NCBI RefSeq assembly: GCF_021026335.1
Contig: NZ_JAJNCY010000001.1
Span: 1-64,000, forward strand
Direction of reading: 5' to 3'
DNA length: 64,000 nt
DNA from: Rhizobium sp. C1
GTDB lineage: Bacteria; Pseudomonadota; Alphaproteobacteria; Rhizobiales; Rhizobiaceae
The number at the start of each line of letters is the position of its first letter. Position 1 is the first letter of the stretch. This document shows positions 52,696-61,059 of the stretch, piece by piece. The position numbers and the translations under genes are program-made. The notes under the pieces are model-generated. The model saw only the letters and a list, made by a program, of their open reading frames with translations, was not told the DNA's origin and did no database searches.

Positions 52696-53820
52696 TTATC
52701 GTTTCAGAACGCGATCGTAGAGATCGGCGTAGCGACGGGCAACATGTGTCCAGGCGTAATCGGAAGCCTCGTTCATCGCCGTCGCGCGCGCATTACCGTC
52801 CGCGACAAGTGCATCGAAACTGGCGGCAATGGCGGCCGCTGCGGCGCTCGCGTCGGAGAAGTCGGCGAGGCGCACGGTCCCGTGGCGGGCGGCCAGCGTC
52901 TGGTAGGCGTCGTTCGGATGGAGAACCGGGATCAGCCCGGCGCTCATCGCCTCGACGGCGACGAGGCCGAAGCCTTCATATTCTGAGGCCGAGACGAAGA
53001 GGCTCGTTTCGCCCATCAGATGGGCAATTTCGGTGTTGGAGGCATCGACCACCACACTGACGGCGTGTTCCAGCTTGTGCTCGGCAATAGCCTGCCTGAG
53101 ATCAGCTTCGCTCAAATCGGAGGGAACGCCGGCGATGGTCAGCCGCCATTGCGGATCACGCTCGACAAGCGCGCGTGTGGCGGCAATCAGTCGCGGCAAC
53201 TGCTTGTTGATGGAAAAACGGCCGATGGTGATCATGCCCTTGACCGGCGCTCGGCTGGCGCGATCGGCGAATTTTTCCGTATCCGTACCGTTTTCCACAA
53301 GGGTGGCCCGCGCACCGGCAATGGGCGCGAAGCGGGCGAGGTCCGACTGGCTGCAGCAGACGAGTTCGCGATAGGCAGAGGTCGAGACACGGGTGAGCGT
53401 ATTAAACCAGACCGCCTTGATCGCGGCATAGTTTCTGGTGTGAAAGAAACCGCCATGCGTGGTGGCGATCATCGGCTTGCGGTGCAGCGGCCAGCCGAGC
53501 GCCAGCGCATCGAAGAAGAAATCCACCGCATGGACGTGAACGAGATCGGCGTCGCCAAGATGTCGGAAAACCTGTGGCGCGACCGGGTAGCGCGTCGAGC
53601 CGCGCCACGGGATGCGGACGATCTCGATGCCGTCGATGATCTCGCGGGCCGGAAGCTCCTGATCGGGTTCGCCAAAGAGCCGGTTCAGCGTGACGACGCG
53701 CGATCGATAGCCGAGTTCCGGCAATTGTCTGCAGAGATTGGCCACGACGTCCTCCAGCCCGCCGCGATTCGGCAGAAACTGCCTGACGACATGGGTGACG
53801 AGCGGTTTCGGCATGGGCAT
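52696..53820 (-). CDS. Glycosyltransferase family 4
   Basis: The 374-residue GT-B enzyme shows the N-terminal PNRGGLEDVVANLCRQLPEL motif and the C-terminal donor site SASEYEGFGLVAVEAMSAG (E-x7-E type). It also shows LVHVHAVDFFFDAL and ATTHGGFFHTR. It transfers a sugar from a nucleotide donor to the lipid-linked intermediate at the cytoplasmic side. I chose the ATG at 53820 because CCGGAGA precedes it; a start seven codons earlier is possible. It forms a leftward pair with the GH5 gene. Confidence 0.9.
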   Translation of the reverse strand: MPMPKPLVTHVVRQFLPNRGGLEDVVANLCRQLPELGYRSRVVTLNRLFGEPDQELPAREIIDGIEIVRIPWRGSTRYPVAPQVFRHLGDADLVHVHAVDFFFDALALGWPLHRKPMIATTHGGFFHTRNYAAIKAVWFNTLTRVSTSAYRELVCCSQSDLARFAPIAGARATLVENGTDTEKFADRASRAPVKGMITIGRFSINKQLPRLIAATRALVERDPQWRLTIAGVPSDLSEADLRQAIAEHKLEHAVSVVVDASNTEIAHLMGETSLFVSASEYEGFGLVAVEAMSAGLIPVLHPNDAYQTLAARHGTVRLADFSDASAAAAAIAASFDALVADGNARATAMNEASDYAWTHVARRYADLYDRVLKR

Positions 53821-53994
53821 TGAGAGCAGTTCTCCGGACATTGCACGCGATCATGCGCGTGAAGCGTGTCAATTCGCTTAAAACGCAGAAGGTCGCCATA
53901 CGCAAGCAAACCTGGGGAAGCGCGAATAGCGGCTTTACCTGCCGGCTCAATCGATTAAAAGCAAAAATAGTAAGGCTGCCTTGGGAGGAAACGG

Positions 53995-54768
53995 GTGGAG
54001 CTGTTGTATAATCCGGCCTTTCTGGTGGCCGCCATTTTTGCCGTGGGGGTGGCCGGCCTTTCGAAGGGCGGATTTGCCGGGGCGGGGATCATTGCCACGC
54101 CGATCCTGGCGCTGGTCGTGCCGCCTGTCGAGGCGGCGGCGATCATGTTGCCGATCCTCCTGGTGCAGGACGCCTATAGTCTGTGGACCTATCGCGGCAC
54201 GATCGACCGGCGCAATATCGTAATCCTGCTGCCGGCCGCCGTCGTCGGTATTGCGACGGGCTATTTTCTGGCCGCCTACATGTCGGAATTCATCATCAGC
54301 GCCATCGTCGGTGTGATTTCCACCGTCTTTGCCATCCGCAGCCTGTTCTTTGCCAAGACCGAGCTGGCACCCGCCAAGAAGGCGGATGTGCCGGCGGGGA
54401 TTTTCTGGGGCGTGATTGCCGGTTTTACCAGCATGATCCTGCATGCCGGTGGGCCGCCGTTCCAGATCTATGTCCAGCCGCAGAAGCTCGAGCGTGATCT
54501 CTTCATCGGAACCAGCACGCTGTTTTTCGCCGCCGTCAACTGGATCAAGGTGCCGCCCTATCTGATGCTGGGCGAGTTGAACCTTGATATCGTGAAAGTG
54601 TCGCTGGTACTGGCGCCGCTGGCGCTGATCACCACCTATTTCGGCGTGAAGCTCGTCCGCCGGTTCTCGACAGAGAGCTTCTACAAGATCATCAACGTGC
54701 TGCTTCTGCTGGTCGGGCTGAAGATGATGTGGTCGGCAGGTGCCGAGATCGTCCGCTTCTACGCCTAG
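53995..54768 (+). CDS. TSUP-family (TauE/SafE) membrane permease
   Basis: The 257-residue protein has about eight helices and the TSUP repeats GVAGLSKGGFAGAGIIATPI and GVIAGFTSMILHAGGPPFQIY. It begins with a GTG at 53995 with GGGAGGAAAC just upstream. The family exports or imports sulfite, sulfoacetate or other organosulfur anions. No sulfur gene is nearby, so the substrate is open. Its stop overlaps the convergent DUF2793 stop by 4 bases. Confidence 0.9.
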   Translation: MELLYNPAFLVAAIFAVGVAGLSKGGFAGAGIIATPILALVVPPVEAAAIMLPILLVQDAYSLWTYRGTIDRRNIVILLPAAVVGIATGYFLAAYMSEFIISAIVGVISTVFAIRSLFFAKTELAPAKKADVPAGIFWGVIAGFTSMILHAGGPPFQIYVQPQKLERDLFIGTSTLFFAAVNWIKVPPYLMLGELNLDIVKVSLVLAPLALITTYFGVKLVRRFSTESFYKIINVLLLLVGLKMMWSAGAEIVRFYA

Positions 54769-55799
54769 AGAAATTGCAGGGCGAGTTCGTAGGCATTGAG
54801 GCCGGTCTGCAGATTGAGCGGGCCGCCGGCCATCAGCGCCACAGCGTCACCAGACGAGAGCGACAGGATGCCGGAGACGGTCGCTGTCGCCATCGGCGAG
54901 GTTGCTCCACCGGCGCTCCAGCGCAGACCCGAGGCGCTGCCATTGACGGCGAGAGCGAGAGAGGCGGCGGCGGTTGCCTGCAGGCTGGCGCGGAAAGACA
55001 CCGCATAAAGCCCGGAGGCAGGCACGATCAGCGCGTTGCCGCGTCCGCCTGCCAGCGCGCCGCCACGGGTGAAGCCCCCTTGCTGGAGGCTGAGCGTATC
55101 CACGCCGACTAGATCATTTGCGGCGAGCGTGTAGCTTGCGGCGGCCAGCGTTGCCGAGACGACCGGTCGGCCGGGCAGGCGGGCGACGCCGTCGCTGCCG
55201 AGTTCGAGGCTGATCTTCCAGGCGCTGCCGTCCGCGCTCGCCTTGAATTGCAGCGTGTCGCTGCCGAGTAGGCCGATTTCGGCCCGGCCCGACCAGCTGG
55301 ACTGGAAAAGCAGCGAGGCCGTGTCGGTTGCCGCCTGCTTGTTGAGCTTCATGCGGTGGCTACTGCCCGCATGGTTGAAGAGACTTGCCTCTGACGAAAG
55401 CGTGAAGCGGTTCGTCGCGTCCGGTGTGGCGGCAATCCCCAGCCGGTCGACGACGGGGCTGGCCAGTGGATCGACCCATGCCGTTCCGTCGAAGACCCGT
55501 GTGCGGCCGTCTAGTGCAAACCAAGCCCGCCAGCCGGCGCGGGGCACGAGGAAAATCCATGCGCCGTCAATGAAGAAAGCAAGCCGCCCGTCCTTGCCGG
55601 CAAAGGTGCCGGTGGCGGATGGTCCGATGAGGTAGAGGGCGCCTTCTGCCGGTGTGGCGGGCGGGGCTGTCAGCGTTGCGAGAATGACCGTATTCGTCGC
55701 GGCATCAAGGATTTGCAGCGCCTCGTTATGGGTGATGTGCTTCATGGCCTGCGACGGCAGGATATAGGGCAGGTTCAGGTTGGGCGTCGTGTCGCTCAT
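54765..55799 (-). CDS. DUF2793 domain protein (phage-tail-like)
   Basis: The 344-residue protein begins MSDTTPNLNLPYILPSQAMK and continues with HITHNEALQILD, the signature of DUF2793. This domain occurs in gene transfer agents and prophage-derived loci of alphaproteobacteria. The C-terminal half has C1q-like beta features (TLAANDLVGVDTLSLQQGG; LYAVSFRASLQATAAASLAL). It is alone here, with no other phage gene in sight. The ATG at 55799 follows GAGGCC; the longer in-frame extension to 56000 is not convincing. Confidence 0.8.
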   Translation of the reverse strand: MSDTTPNLNLPYILPSQAMKHITHNEALQILDAATNTVILATLTAPPATPAEGALYLIGPSATGTFAGKDGRLAFFIDGAWIFLVPRAGWRAWFALDGRTRVFDGTAWVDPLASPVVDRLGIAATPDATNRFTLSSEASLFNHAGSSHRMKLNKQAATDTASLLFQSSWSGRAEIGLLGSDTLQFKASADGSAWKISLELGSDGVARLPGRPVVSATLAAASYTLAANDLVGVDTLSLQQGGFTRGGALAGGRGNALIVPASGLYAVSFRASLQATAAASLALAVNGSASGLRWSAGGATSPMATATVSGILSLSSGDAVALMAGGPLNLQTGLNAYELALQFL

Positions 55800-56041
55800 G
55801 GCATGGCCTCGTTCGCGGGTGATGCGGACAAGGCTAGAGCCCGTGGGCAGAGCGGGGACGATTGCGAGGTGGAGAGCTGAAAATGTTGGCTTTTTGGGCG
55901 CGGGCGTCCATGGCGTCTTCTCTCCCACAAGGGATGCGAGGAGCTCTCTTACGTCGTTTAACGTAATCGTCCGCTGCGCCTTGCGCTTGAACGCTTTCAC
56001 CGCCCGTGCTTTTGATAGTCCATGCCAGTGAAGCGACAGAG

Positions 56042-59000
56042 ATGACGGCCAGACAGCGTATCATACCCGTTCGGCGGGACTATAACCGCTGGGTGGCGAA
56101 CCAGACGCTGGAAGATTATGCGCTGCGCTTCACGGCCAAGAGCGCGCGGCAATATTCCTCCGCGCGGATCTCTCAAACGGCCATCGGGGCGATTTCGTTT
56201 CTGGCGCTGGAGGCGGTTGGCGGGGCCATCACGCTTTCCTCCGGTACGACCAATGCGATCTTCGCGACCGTTGCGGCCTGTCTGCTGCTCCTCGTCATCG
56301 GCACACCGATCAGCCGCTATGCCATTCGGCACGGGGTGGATATCGATCTTCTGACGCGCGGTGCCGGCTTCGGCTATATCGGCTCGACAGTGACCTCGCT
56401 CATCTATGCGAGCTTCACCTTCATGCTCTTCGCCATTGAGGCGTCCATCATGACCGGGGCGCTGGAGTTGGCTTTCGGCATTCCGCCATGGCTCGGCTAT
56501 GTCGTTTCGGCGCTGGTCGTCATTCCGCTGGTCACGCACGGGGTGCGCCTGATCTCGCGCTTCCAGCTGCTGACTCAGCCTGTCTGGATCGTGCTTAATA
56601 TCCTGCCCTTCATCTTCATCGCCTTTGCCGACTGGCAGAAAGTAATCCTGTGGCTCGGCTTTTCCGGGGTGGGACATGCGCCGGCACCCCAGGGGCAGTT
56701 TGCGCCTTTCCATCTCGCCGAATTCGGTGCGGCCTCCGCAGTAATCCTCGGGCTGATGTCGCAGATCGGAGAGCAGGTGGATTTTCTGCGCTTCCTGCCC
56801 GCCGATCACAAGCCGGCGACGATCCGGCAGCGCATCATGCGGTTTCTCGCCGGGCCCGGCTGGGTGGTGGTTGGCGCGCCAAAGCTTCTGGCCGGGTCGT
56901 TTCTTGCGGTACTGGCGCTCTCCTCCGGCGTACCGTCTGGTTCGGCGGCCGATCCGGCACATATGTATGTCACCGCCTTTGGCTACATGGTGCCGAACCA
57001 TACCGTGGCGCTCGGCCTGACTGCGGCCTTCGTGGTTGTCTCGCAGCTGAAGATCAACGTGATGAATGCCTATGCCGGGTCGCTCGCCTGGTCGAATTTC
57101 TTCTCACGCCTCACGCATAGCCATCCCGGTCGCGTCGTCTGGCTTTTCTTCAACGTGGCGATTGCGCTTCTTCTGATGGAGCTCGGCATCTACCGGCTGC
57201 TAGAAGAGACGCTGGGCGTCTTCTCGATCATCGCGGCCGCCTGGCTCTGCACGATTTCCGCCGATCTATTCATCAACAAGCCGCTGGGGCTTGCCCCGCC
57301 GGGGATAGAGTTCAAGCGGGCGCATCTCTACGACATCAATCCTGTCGGTACGGGCTCGATGCTGATCACGGCGGCGATTGCGCTTGCTGCGCATTTCGGC
57401 GCCTTCGGCGATCTGGCGGCATCGCTCGCGATCTATATCGCACCCGTGGTTGCCTTCATTGCCGCGCCCGCCATCGCCTGGGCCACGAAGGGCAAGTATT
57501 ACCTTGCACGCAAGCCGCGGGCACAGTGGAAGAACCTTTCCACCATCACCTGTTCAATCTGCGAACATCCGTTCGAGCCGGAGGATATGGCGTGGTGCCC
57601 GGCCTATTCCGCGCCGATCTGTTCGCTCTGCTGCTCGCTCGACAGCCGCTGCCACGATCTGTGCAAGCCGAAGGCGCGGCTGAAATATCAGGTGGGGCAG
57701 GCGGCGGCTGCCGTCCTGCCCGAGCCTGTGGTCGCGAAGCTTTCGACACGGCTCGGGCGCTATCTGATGACGGCCAGCGTGGCCATCGCAGCCATTGGCG
57801 CCATTCTCTGGATGATTGCGGCGCGGGCAAGCCGCGGTGCGCCGGAAACCGCGCATGTGGTGGACGACATCACGCTCGCCGTCTTCTTTGTCTTCTCCAT
57901 TCTGGCCGGCATCGCCGCCTGGTTCTTCGTTCTGGCGCATGACAGCCGGGTGGTGGCGGAAGAGGAATCGACCCGACAGAACTCGCTGCTGCTGCGCGAA
58001 ATCGCCGCTCACCGCAAGACTGACGCTGCGCTGCAGGACGCCAAGGATGCGGCGGAAGCGGCCAACCGCGCCAAGAGCCGCTATGTGGTCGGCTTGAGCC
58101 ACGAATTGCGCACACCGCTCAATGCCGTGCTTGGCTATGCGCAGATCCTCGAGCGCGACGCGACGATCCCGCAGCCGCGCCAGTCGGCGATCAAGGTGAT
58201 CAAGCGCTCGGCCGAGCATCTCTCCGGCCTGATCGACGGCTTGCTCGACATTTCCAAGATCGAGGCGGGGCGATTGCAGGTCTATCAGGGCGAGGTCAAT
58301 ATTCACGACTTCCTCGACCAGATCGTCGACATGTTCCGCCCGCAGGCGCAGGCCAAGGGTCTGGAATTCCTGTTCGAGCGCCAGCCTGCTCTGCCGCGCC
58401 ATGTGCGCACCGATGAGAAGCGGCTCAGGCAGATCCTCGTCAATGTGATTTCGAACGCACTCAAATTCACCGACGAGGGGCGCGTCAGCGTACGGGCGGA
58501 CTATCGCAGCCAGGTTGCGACCTTCACCATTTCGGACACCGGGCGCGGGATTTCGGAAGCGAACCTGCCGCATATCTTCGAGCCGTTCCAGCGCGGCGAT
58601 GCCGACAGTATCCGGCCAATGCCGGGGCTCGGGCTCGGGCTGACGATCACGCGGCTGCTGACGCATATGCTCGGTGGAGAGATTGCCGTCACCAGCAAGC
58701 CGGAGGAGGGGACGACCTTTTCGATCCGCCTCGGCCTTCCGCCGGTCAACCGCGCAGGTGTGGCAGAAAGCGCGGAAAGATCGGTCAGGGGCTACGCCGG
58801 TGTCCGGCGAACGGTGGTGGTGGTGGACGACAATGCCGATCATCGCGATCTGATGCTGGAAATCCTTCAGCCGCTCGGCTTCACGGTTCTGACGGCCGAG
58901 GGCGGGGGCGAGTGTCTGGCGCTGGTCTCGGCTTGTACGCCTGACCTCTTCTTTGTCGATATTTCCATGCCGGGCATGAATGGCTGGGAACTGGTGCGGC

Positions 59001-59431
59001 GTCTCAGGGATGGCGGAACGCGCGCTCCGATCCTGATGCTCTCGGCCAATATCGGCGACGGAGCGAGTGCTGCAGCGGAGACAGGCCATGACGACACGAT
59101 TGCCAAGCCTTTCGACATCAAGCAGCTTTACGCCAAGCTGCAGCTGCATCTGAAGCTGACATGGCTTTACGAGGATGAGGTTGAAGCGGTTACAATCGAG
59201 GCCGTCGCGCCACAGCCGATCCGCGCGCCGTCGCCGTCGCACCTGCGCGAACTCGTTCAGCTGGGCGAGATCGGCTATATCCGCGGCATTGAAAGCAAGC
59301 TGGCGGAAATGGCGCAAGATCCGGCTTATCGGCCGTTTGCCGAGGCGCTGGGGGAATATGTGAAGGCATTCGACATGGCAGGTTATGCGCGGTTTCTGGA
59401 CGGCATGAAAACGGAGACCGCCGATGGCTGA
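56042..59431 (+). CDS. NCS1 transporter-histidine kinase-receiver fusion
   Basis: The 1129-residue protein opens with a complete NCS1 (cytosine/purine permease-like) domain of about 12 helices (about 1-480: DLLTRGAGFGYIGSTVTSLIY, QLKINVMNAYAGSLAWSNFF). A Cys-rich, zinc-finger-like segment follows at 504-541 (CSICEHPFEPEDMAWC, CSLCCSL, CHDLC). Two more helices, a HisKA domain with His687 (SHELRTPLN), HATPase_c and a receiver with Asp973 (FVDISMPG) complete it. It should sense a substrate through transport or binding and signal to the next gene's response regulator, with which it overlaps by 8 bases. Confidence 0.9.
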   Translation: MTARQRIIPVRRDYNRWVANQTLEDYALRFTAKSARQYSSARISQTAIGAISFLALEAVGGAITLSSGTTNAIFATVAACLLLLVIGTPISRYAIRHGVDIDLLTRGAGFGYIGSTVTSLIYASFTFMLFAIEASIMTGALELAFGIPPWLGYVVSALVVIPLVTHGVRLISRFQLLTQPVWIVLNILPFIFIAFADWQKVILWLGFSGVGHAPAPQGQFAPFHLAEFGAASAVILGLMSQIGEQVDFLRFLPADHKPATIRQRIMRFLAGPGWVVVGAPKLLAGSFLAVLALSSGVPSGSAADPAHMYVTAFGYMVPNHTVALGLTAAFVVVSQLKINVMNAYAGSLAWSNFFSRLTHSHPGRVVWLFFNVAIALLLMELGIYRLLEETLGVFSIIAAAWLCTISADLFINKPLGLAPPGIEFKRAHLYDINPVGTGSMLITAAIALAAHFGAFGDLAASLAIYIAPVVAFIAAPAIAWATKGKYYLARKPRAQWKNLSTITCSICEHPFEPEDMAWCPAYSAPICSLCCSLDSRCHDLCKPKARLKYQVGQAAAAVLPEPVVAKLSTRLGRYLMTASVAIAAIGAILWMIAARASRGAPETAHVVDDITLAVFFVFSILAGIAAWFFVLAHDSRVVAEEESTRQNSLLLREIAAHRKTDAALQDAKDAAEAANRAKSRYVVGLSHELRTPLNAVLGYAQILERDATIPQPRQSAIKVIKRSAEHLSGLIDGLLDISKIEAGRLQVYQGEVNIHDFLDQIVDMFRPQAQAKGLEFLFERQPALPRHVRTDEKRLRQILVNVISNALKFTDEGRVSVRADYRSQVATFTISDTGRGISEANLPHIFEPFQRGDADSIRPMPGLGLGLTITRLLTHMLGGEIAVTSKPEEGTTFSIRLGLPPVNRAGVAESAERSVRGYAGVRRTVVVVDDNADHRDLMLEILQPLGFTVLTAEGGGECLALVSACTPDLFFVDISMPGMNGWELVRRLRDGGTRAPILMLSANIGDGASAAAETGHDDTIAKPFDIKQLYAKLQLHLKLTWLYEDEVEAVTIEAVAPQPIRAPSPSHLRELVQLGEIGYIRGIESKLAEMAQDPAYRPFAEALGEYVKAFDMAGYARFLDGMKTETADG

Positions 59432-60338
59432 GCCGCGTGACATTGTTCTCATTGTCGACGACAGCCCGGAGGCTCTCGGGTTCCTGACCGATGCACTGGA
59501 ACAGACGGGCTTTTCCGTACTGATCGCGACATCGGGGCAGGCGAGTATCAATATTGCTGGCAAGATCACGCCGGATATCATTCTCATGGACGCGGTCATG
59601 CCCGCGATGGACGGGTTCGAGACCTGCCGCCGCCTGAAGGCCGATGCTGCGATTGCCCCCGTGCCGGTCATCTTCATGACGGGGCTGACCGAAACCGAGC
59701 ATGTCGTCCACGCGCTGGAATCGGGTGGCGTCGACTATTTGACGAAACCGATCAATATCGATGAACTTCGCGCCCGCATCCGGGTTCATCTCGCCAATGC
59801 CCGTTCGGCGCAGCATGCTCGCGTGGCGCTCGATGCCGCGGGGCGGCATCTGATGGCGGTGACGGCGGATGGTGAGCTGAAATGGGCCACGCCGCAGGCC
59901 TCGCGGCTTCTCAACCTCGCCTCCGGCAGCGAAGCGGGGCAGGTGGCGATTACGCAGGAGATCGCGCGCTGGCTCGGCGCGCGCTCAAGTGCCGGCTTCT
60001 CGATCGACGCGCCGCTTGCCATCGGATTGGGTGATCGGGCGAGCCTGCATCTCAACTATCTCGGCGAAGTCGGCGCCAATGAAATCCTCTTCCGCATCAC
60101 ATCGGCCAACAAGGAGGCCGACGACGAAATCCTGAAGCGTCAGTTCGGGCTGACGGGGCGCGAGGCCGAAGTGCTGGTATGGATTTCCAAGGGTAAGGCC
60201 AACCGCGATATCGGCGAGATCCTGGGGCTCTCATCGCGCACGGTGAACAAGCATCTGGAGCAGATTTATGTGAAGCTCGGGGTGGAGAACCGGGCGTCCG
60301 CTGCGGTGAAGGCGGCGGCTGTGCTGCATGAGGGGTGA
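59424..60338 (+). CDS. Response regulator, receiver-LuxR/NarL type
   Basis: The 304-residue protein has an N-terminal receiver (VLIVDDSPEALG; phospho-acceptor Asp56 in LMDAVMPAMDG; Lys in YLTKPINIDEL). A middle linker with PAS-like outline (about 130-230) and a C-terminal LuxR helix-turn-helix (LTGREAEVLVWISKGKANRD; SRTVNKHLEQIYVKLGVENR) follow. It is the obvious partner of the NCS1-type kinase. Target genes may include the acyl-CoA synthetase nearby, as in other transporter-kinase systems that control acyl-CoA synthetases, but this is inference. Confidence 0.92.
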   Translation: MAEPRDIVLIVDDSPEALGFLTDALEQTGFSVLIATSGQASINIAGKITPDIILMDAVMPAMDGFETCRRLKADAAIAPVPVIFMTGLTETEHVVHALESGGVDYLTKPINIDELRARIRVHLANARSAQHARVALDAAGRHLMAVTADGELKWATPQASRLLNLASGSEAGQVAITQEIARWLGARSSAGFSIDAPLAIGLGDRASLHLNYLGEVGANEILFRITSANKEADDEILKRQFGLTGREAEVLVWISKGKANRDIGEILGLSSRTVNKHLEQIYVKLGVENRASAAVKAAAVLHEG

Positions 60339-60371
60339 GGGGCGCATACTCGCCCTATTGTCTAGATCGCA

Positions 60372-60403
60372 TAAAATACGTATTTTAGGTGAAATACGTA
60401 TCT
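60372..60403. promoter_or_regulatory. Tandem operators of the toxin-antitoxin pair
   Basis: TAAAATACGTATTTTA (60372-60387) is a perfect 16-bp palindrome. A second copy of AATACGTATC, imperfect, is centred 18 bases downstream (about 60398). Both overlap the expected promoter, 10-40 bases before the antitoxin start, as usual for autoregulated TA operons. Confidence 0.65.
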
Positions 60404-60413
60404 GAGGTCTGCG

Positions 60414-60665
60414 ATGAAAAAGTTCACCTTCTCCGACATGAACCGAGCGTCCGGCGAAATCCTGGAAGCGGCCTTGATCGAGCCTGTGGCGCTGACCAAG
60501 CGCGGCAAGGAGAAGCTCGTGATCCTGAATGCAGCGACCTATGAGCGGCTGAAAGGGCAGGGGCATACGAAAGCCTATGGCCTCGATGATGCGCCTGACG
60601 CAGTGCATGACGAATTGATGGCCGGGCTGGATGCCATCCTTGACGAAAACGGTCCCGATGTTTGA
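60414..60665 (+). CDS. Type II antitoxin, Phd/YefM-like
   Basis: The 83-residue protein begins MKKFTFSDMNRASGEILEAA and has VALTKRGKEKLVILNAATYE. This is the Phd/YefM pattern of an N-terminal DNA-binding domain with a flexible acidic C-terminus (AILDENGPDV). It should bind both the toxin and the upstream palindromes. It overlaps the toxin gene by 8 bases. Confidence 0.82.
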   Translation: MKKFTFSDMNRASGEILEAALIEPVALTKRGKEKLVILNAATYERLKGQGHTKAYGLDDAPDAVHDELMAGLDAILDENGPDV

Positions 60666-61053
60666 ACGAGGGCAGATCGTTCGCTTCTTCTATCTCTGGA
60701 AAAGGCAAGCCGACGCCGGTGAGGAGACTGGCCGCAAAGCGCGCCCTGCCTGCATCGTCGTCAAAACGCTGGATAATCCGGGTGCGGTCTTTCTGTTTCC
60801 CATCACATCGCAACAACCCGATGCAGACCGGCTGCACCTGGCCTTCGGTGAAATGGAATGCCGTAGGGCGGGTCTTGCCTATCCCTGCTGGATCATTCTG
60901 GACGAGTATAATCGGGTGGAACTGGACAAGGCTTTCGATTTCGAGGCGACGCAGCCCATTGGAAGTGTCAGCCCTGCTTTCCTGGCGCGTATTGCAGCGA
61001 CCGTGAAAGAGGCAGCGCGGATGCGCCGCCTCTCTGGCGTAGCGCGCTCGTAG
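60658..61053 (+). CDS. Type II toxin, PemK/MazF-like
   Basis: The 131-residue protein begins MFERGQIVRFFYLWKRQADA and has GRKARPACIVV and VFLFPITSQQP, the PemK/MazF-fold start of mRNA interferases that cleave transcripts in the ribosome-linked or free state. CWIILDEYNRVEL follows. The fold call is reasonable but the catalytic Arg/Thr residues cannot be fixed confidently. It is translationally coupled with the antitoxin gene and converges on the acyl-CoA synthetase gene. Confidence 0.72.
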   Translation: MFERGQIVRFFYLWKRQADAGEETGRKARPACIVVKTLDNPGAVFLFPITSQQPDADRLHLAFGEMECRRAGLAYPCWIILDEYNRVELDKAFDFEATQPIGSVSPAFLARIAATVKEAARMRRLSGVARS

Positions 61054-61059
61054 CGCCCC

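Noticed and set aside
55800-56000. N-terminal extension of the DUF2793 protein
   Set aside because: The extension is unrelated to the domain and overlaps a repeat-like CTCTCCCACAAGGG segment; the ATG at 55799 starts the known MSDTTPNLNLPYILP motif.
57554-59677. 707-codon minus-strand frame opposite the histidine kinase gene
   Set aside because: It mirrors the HisKA, HATPase and receiver domains and lacks motifs of its own.
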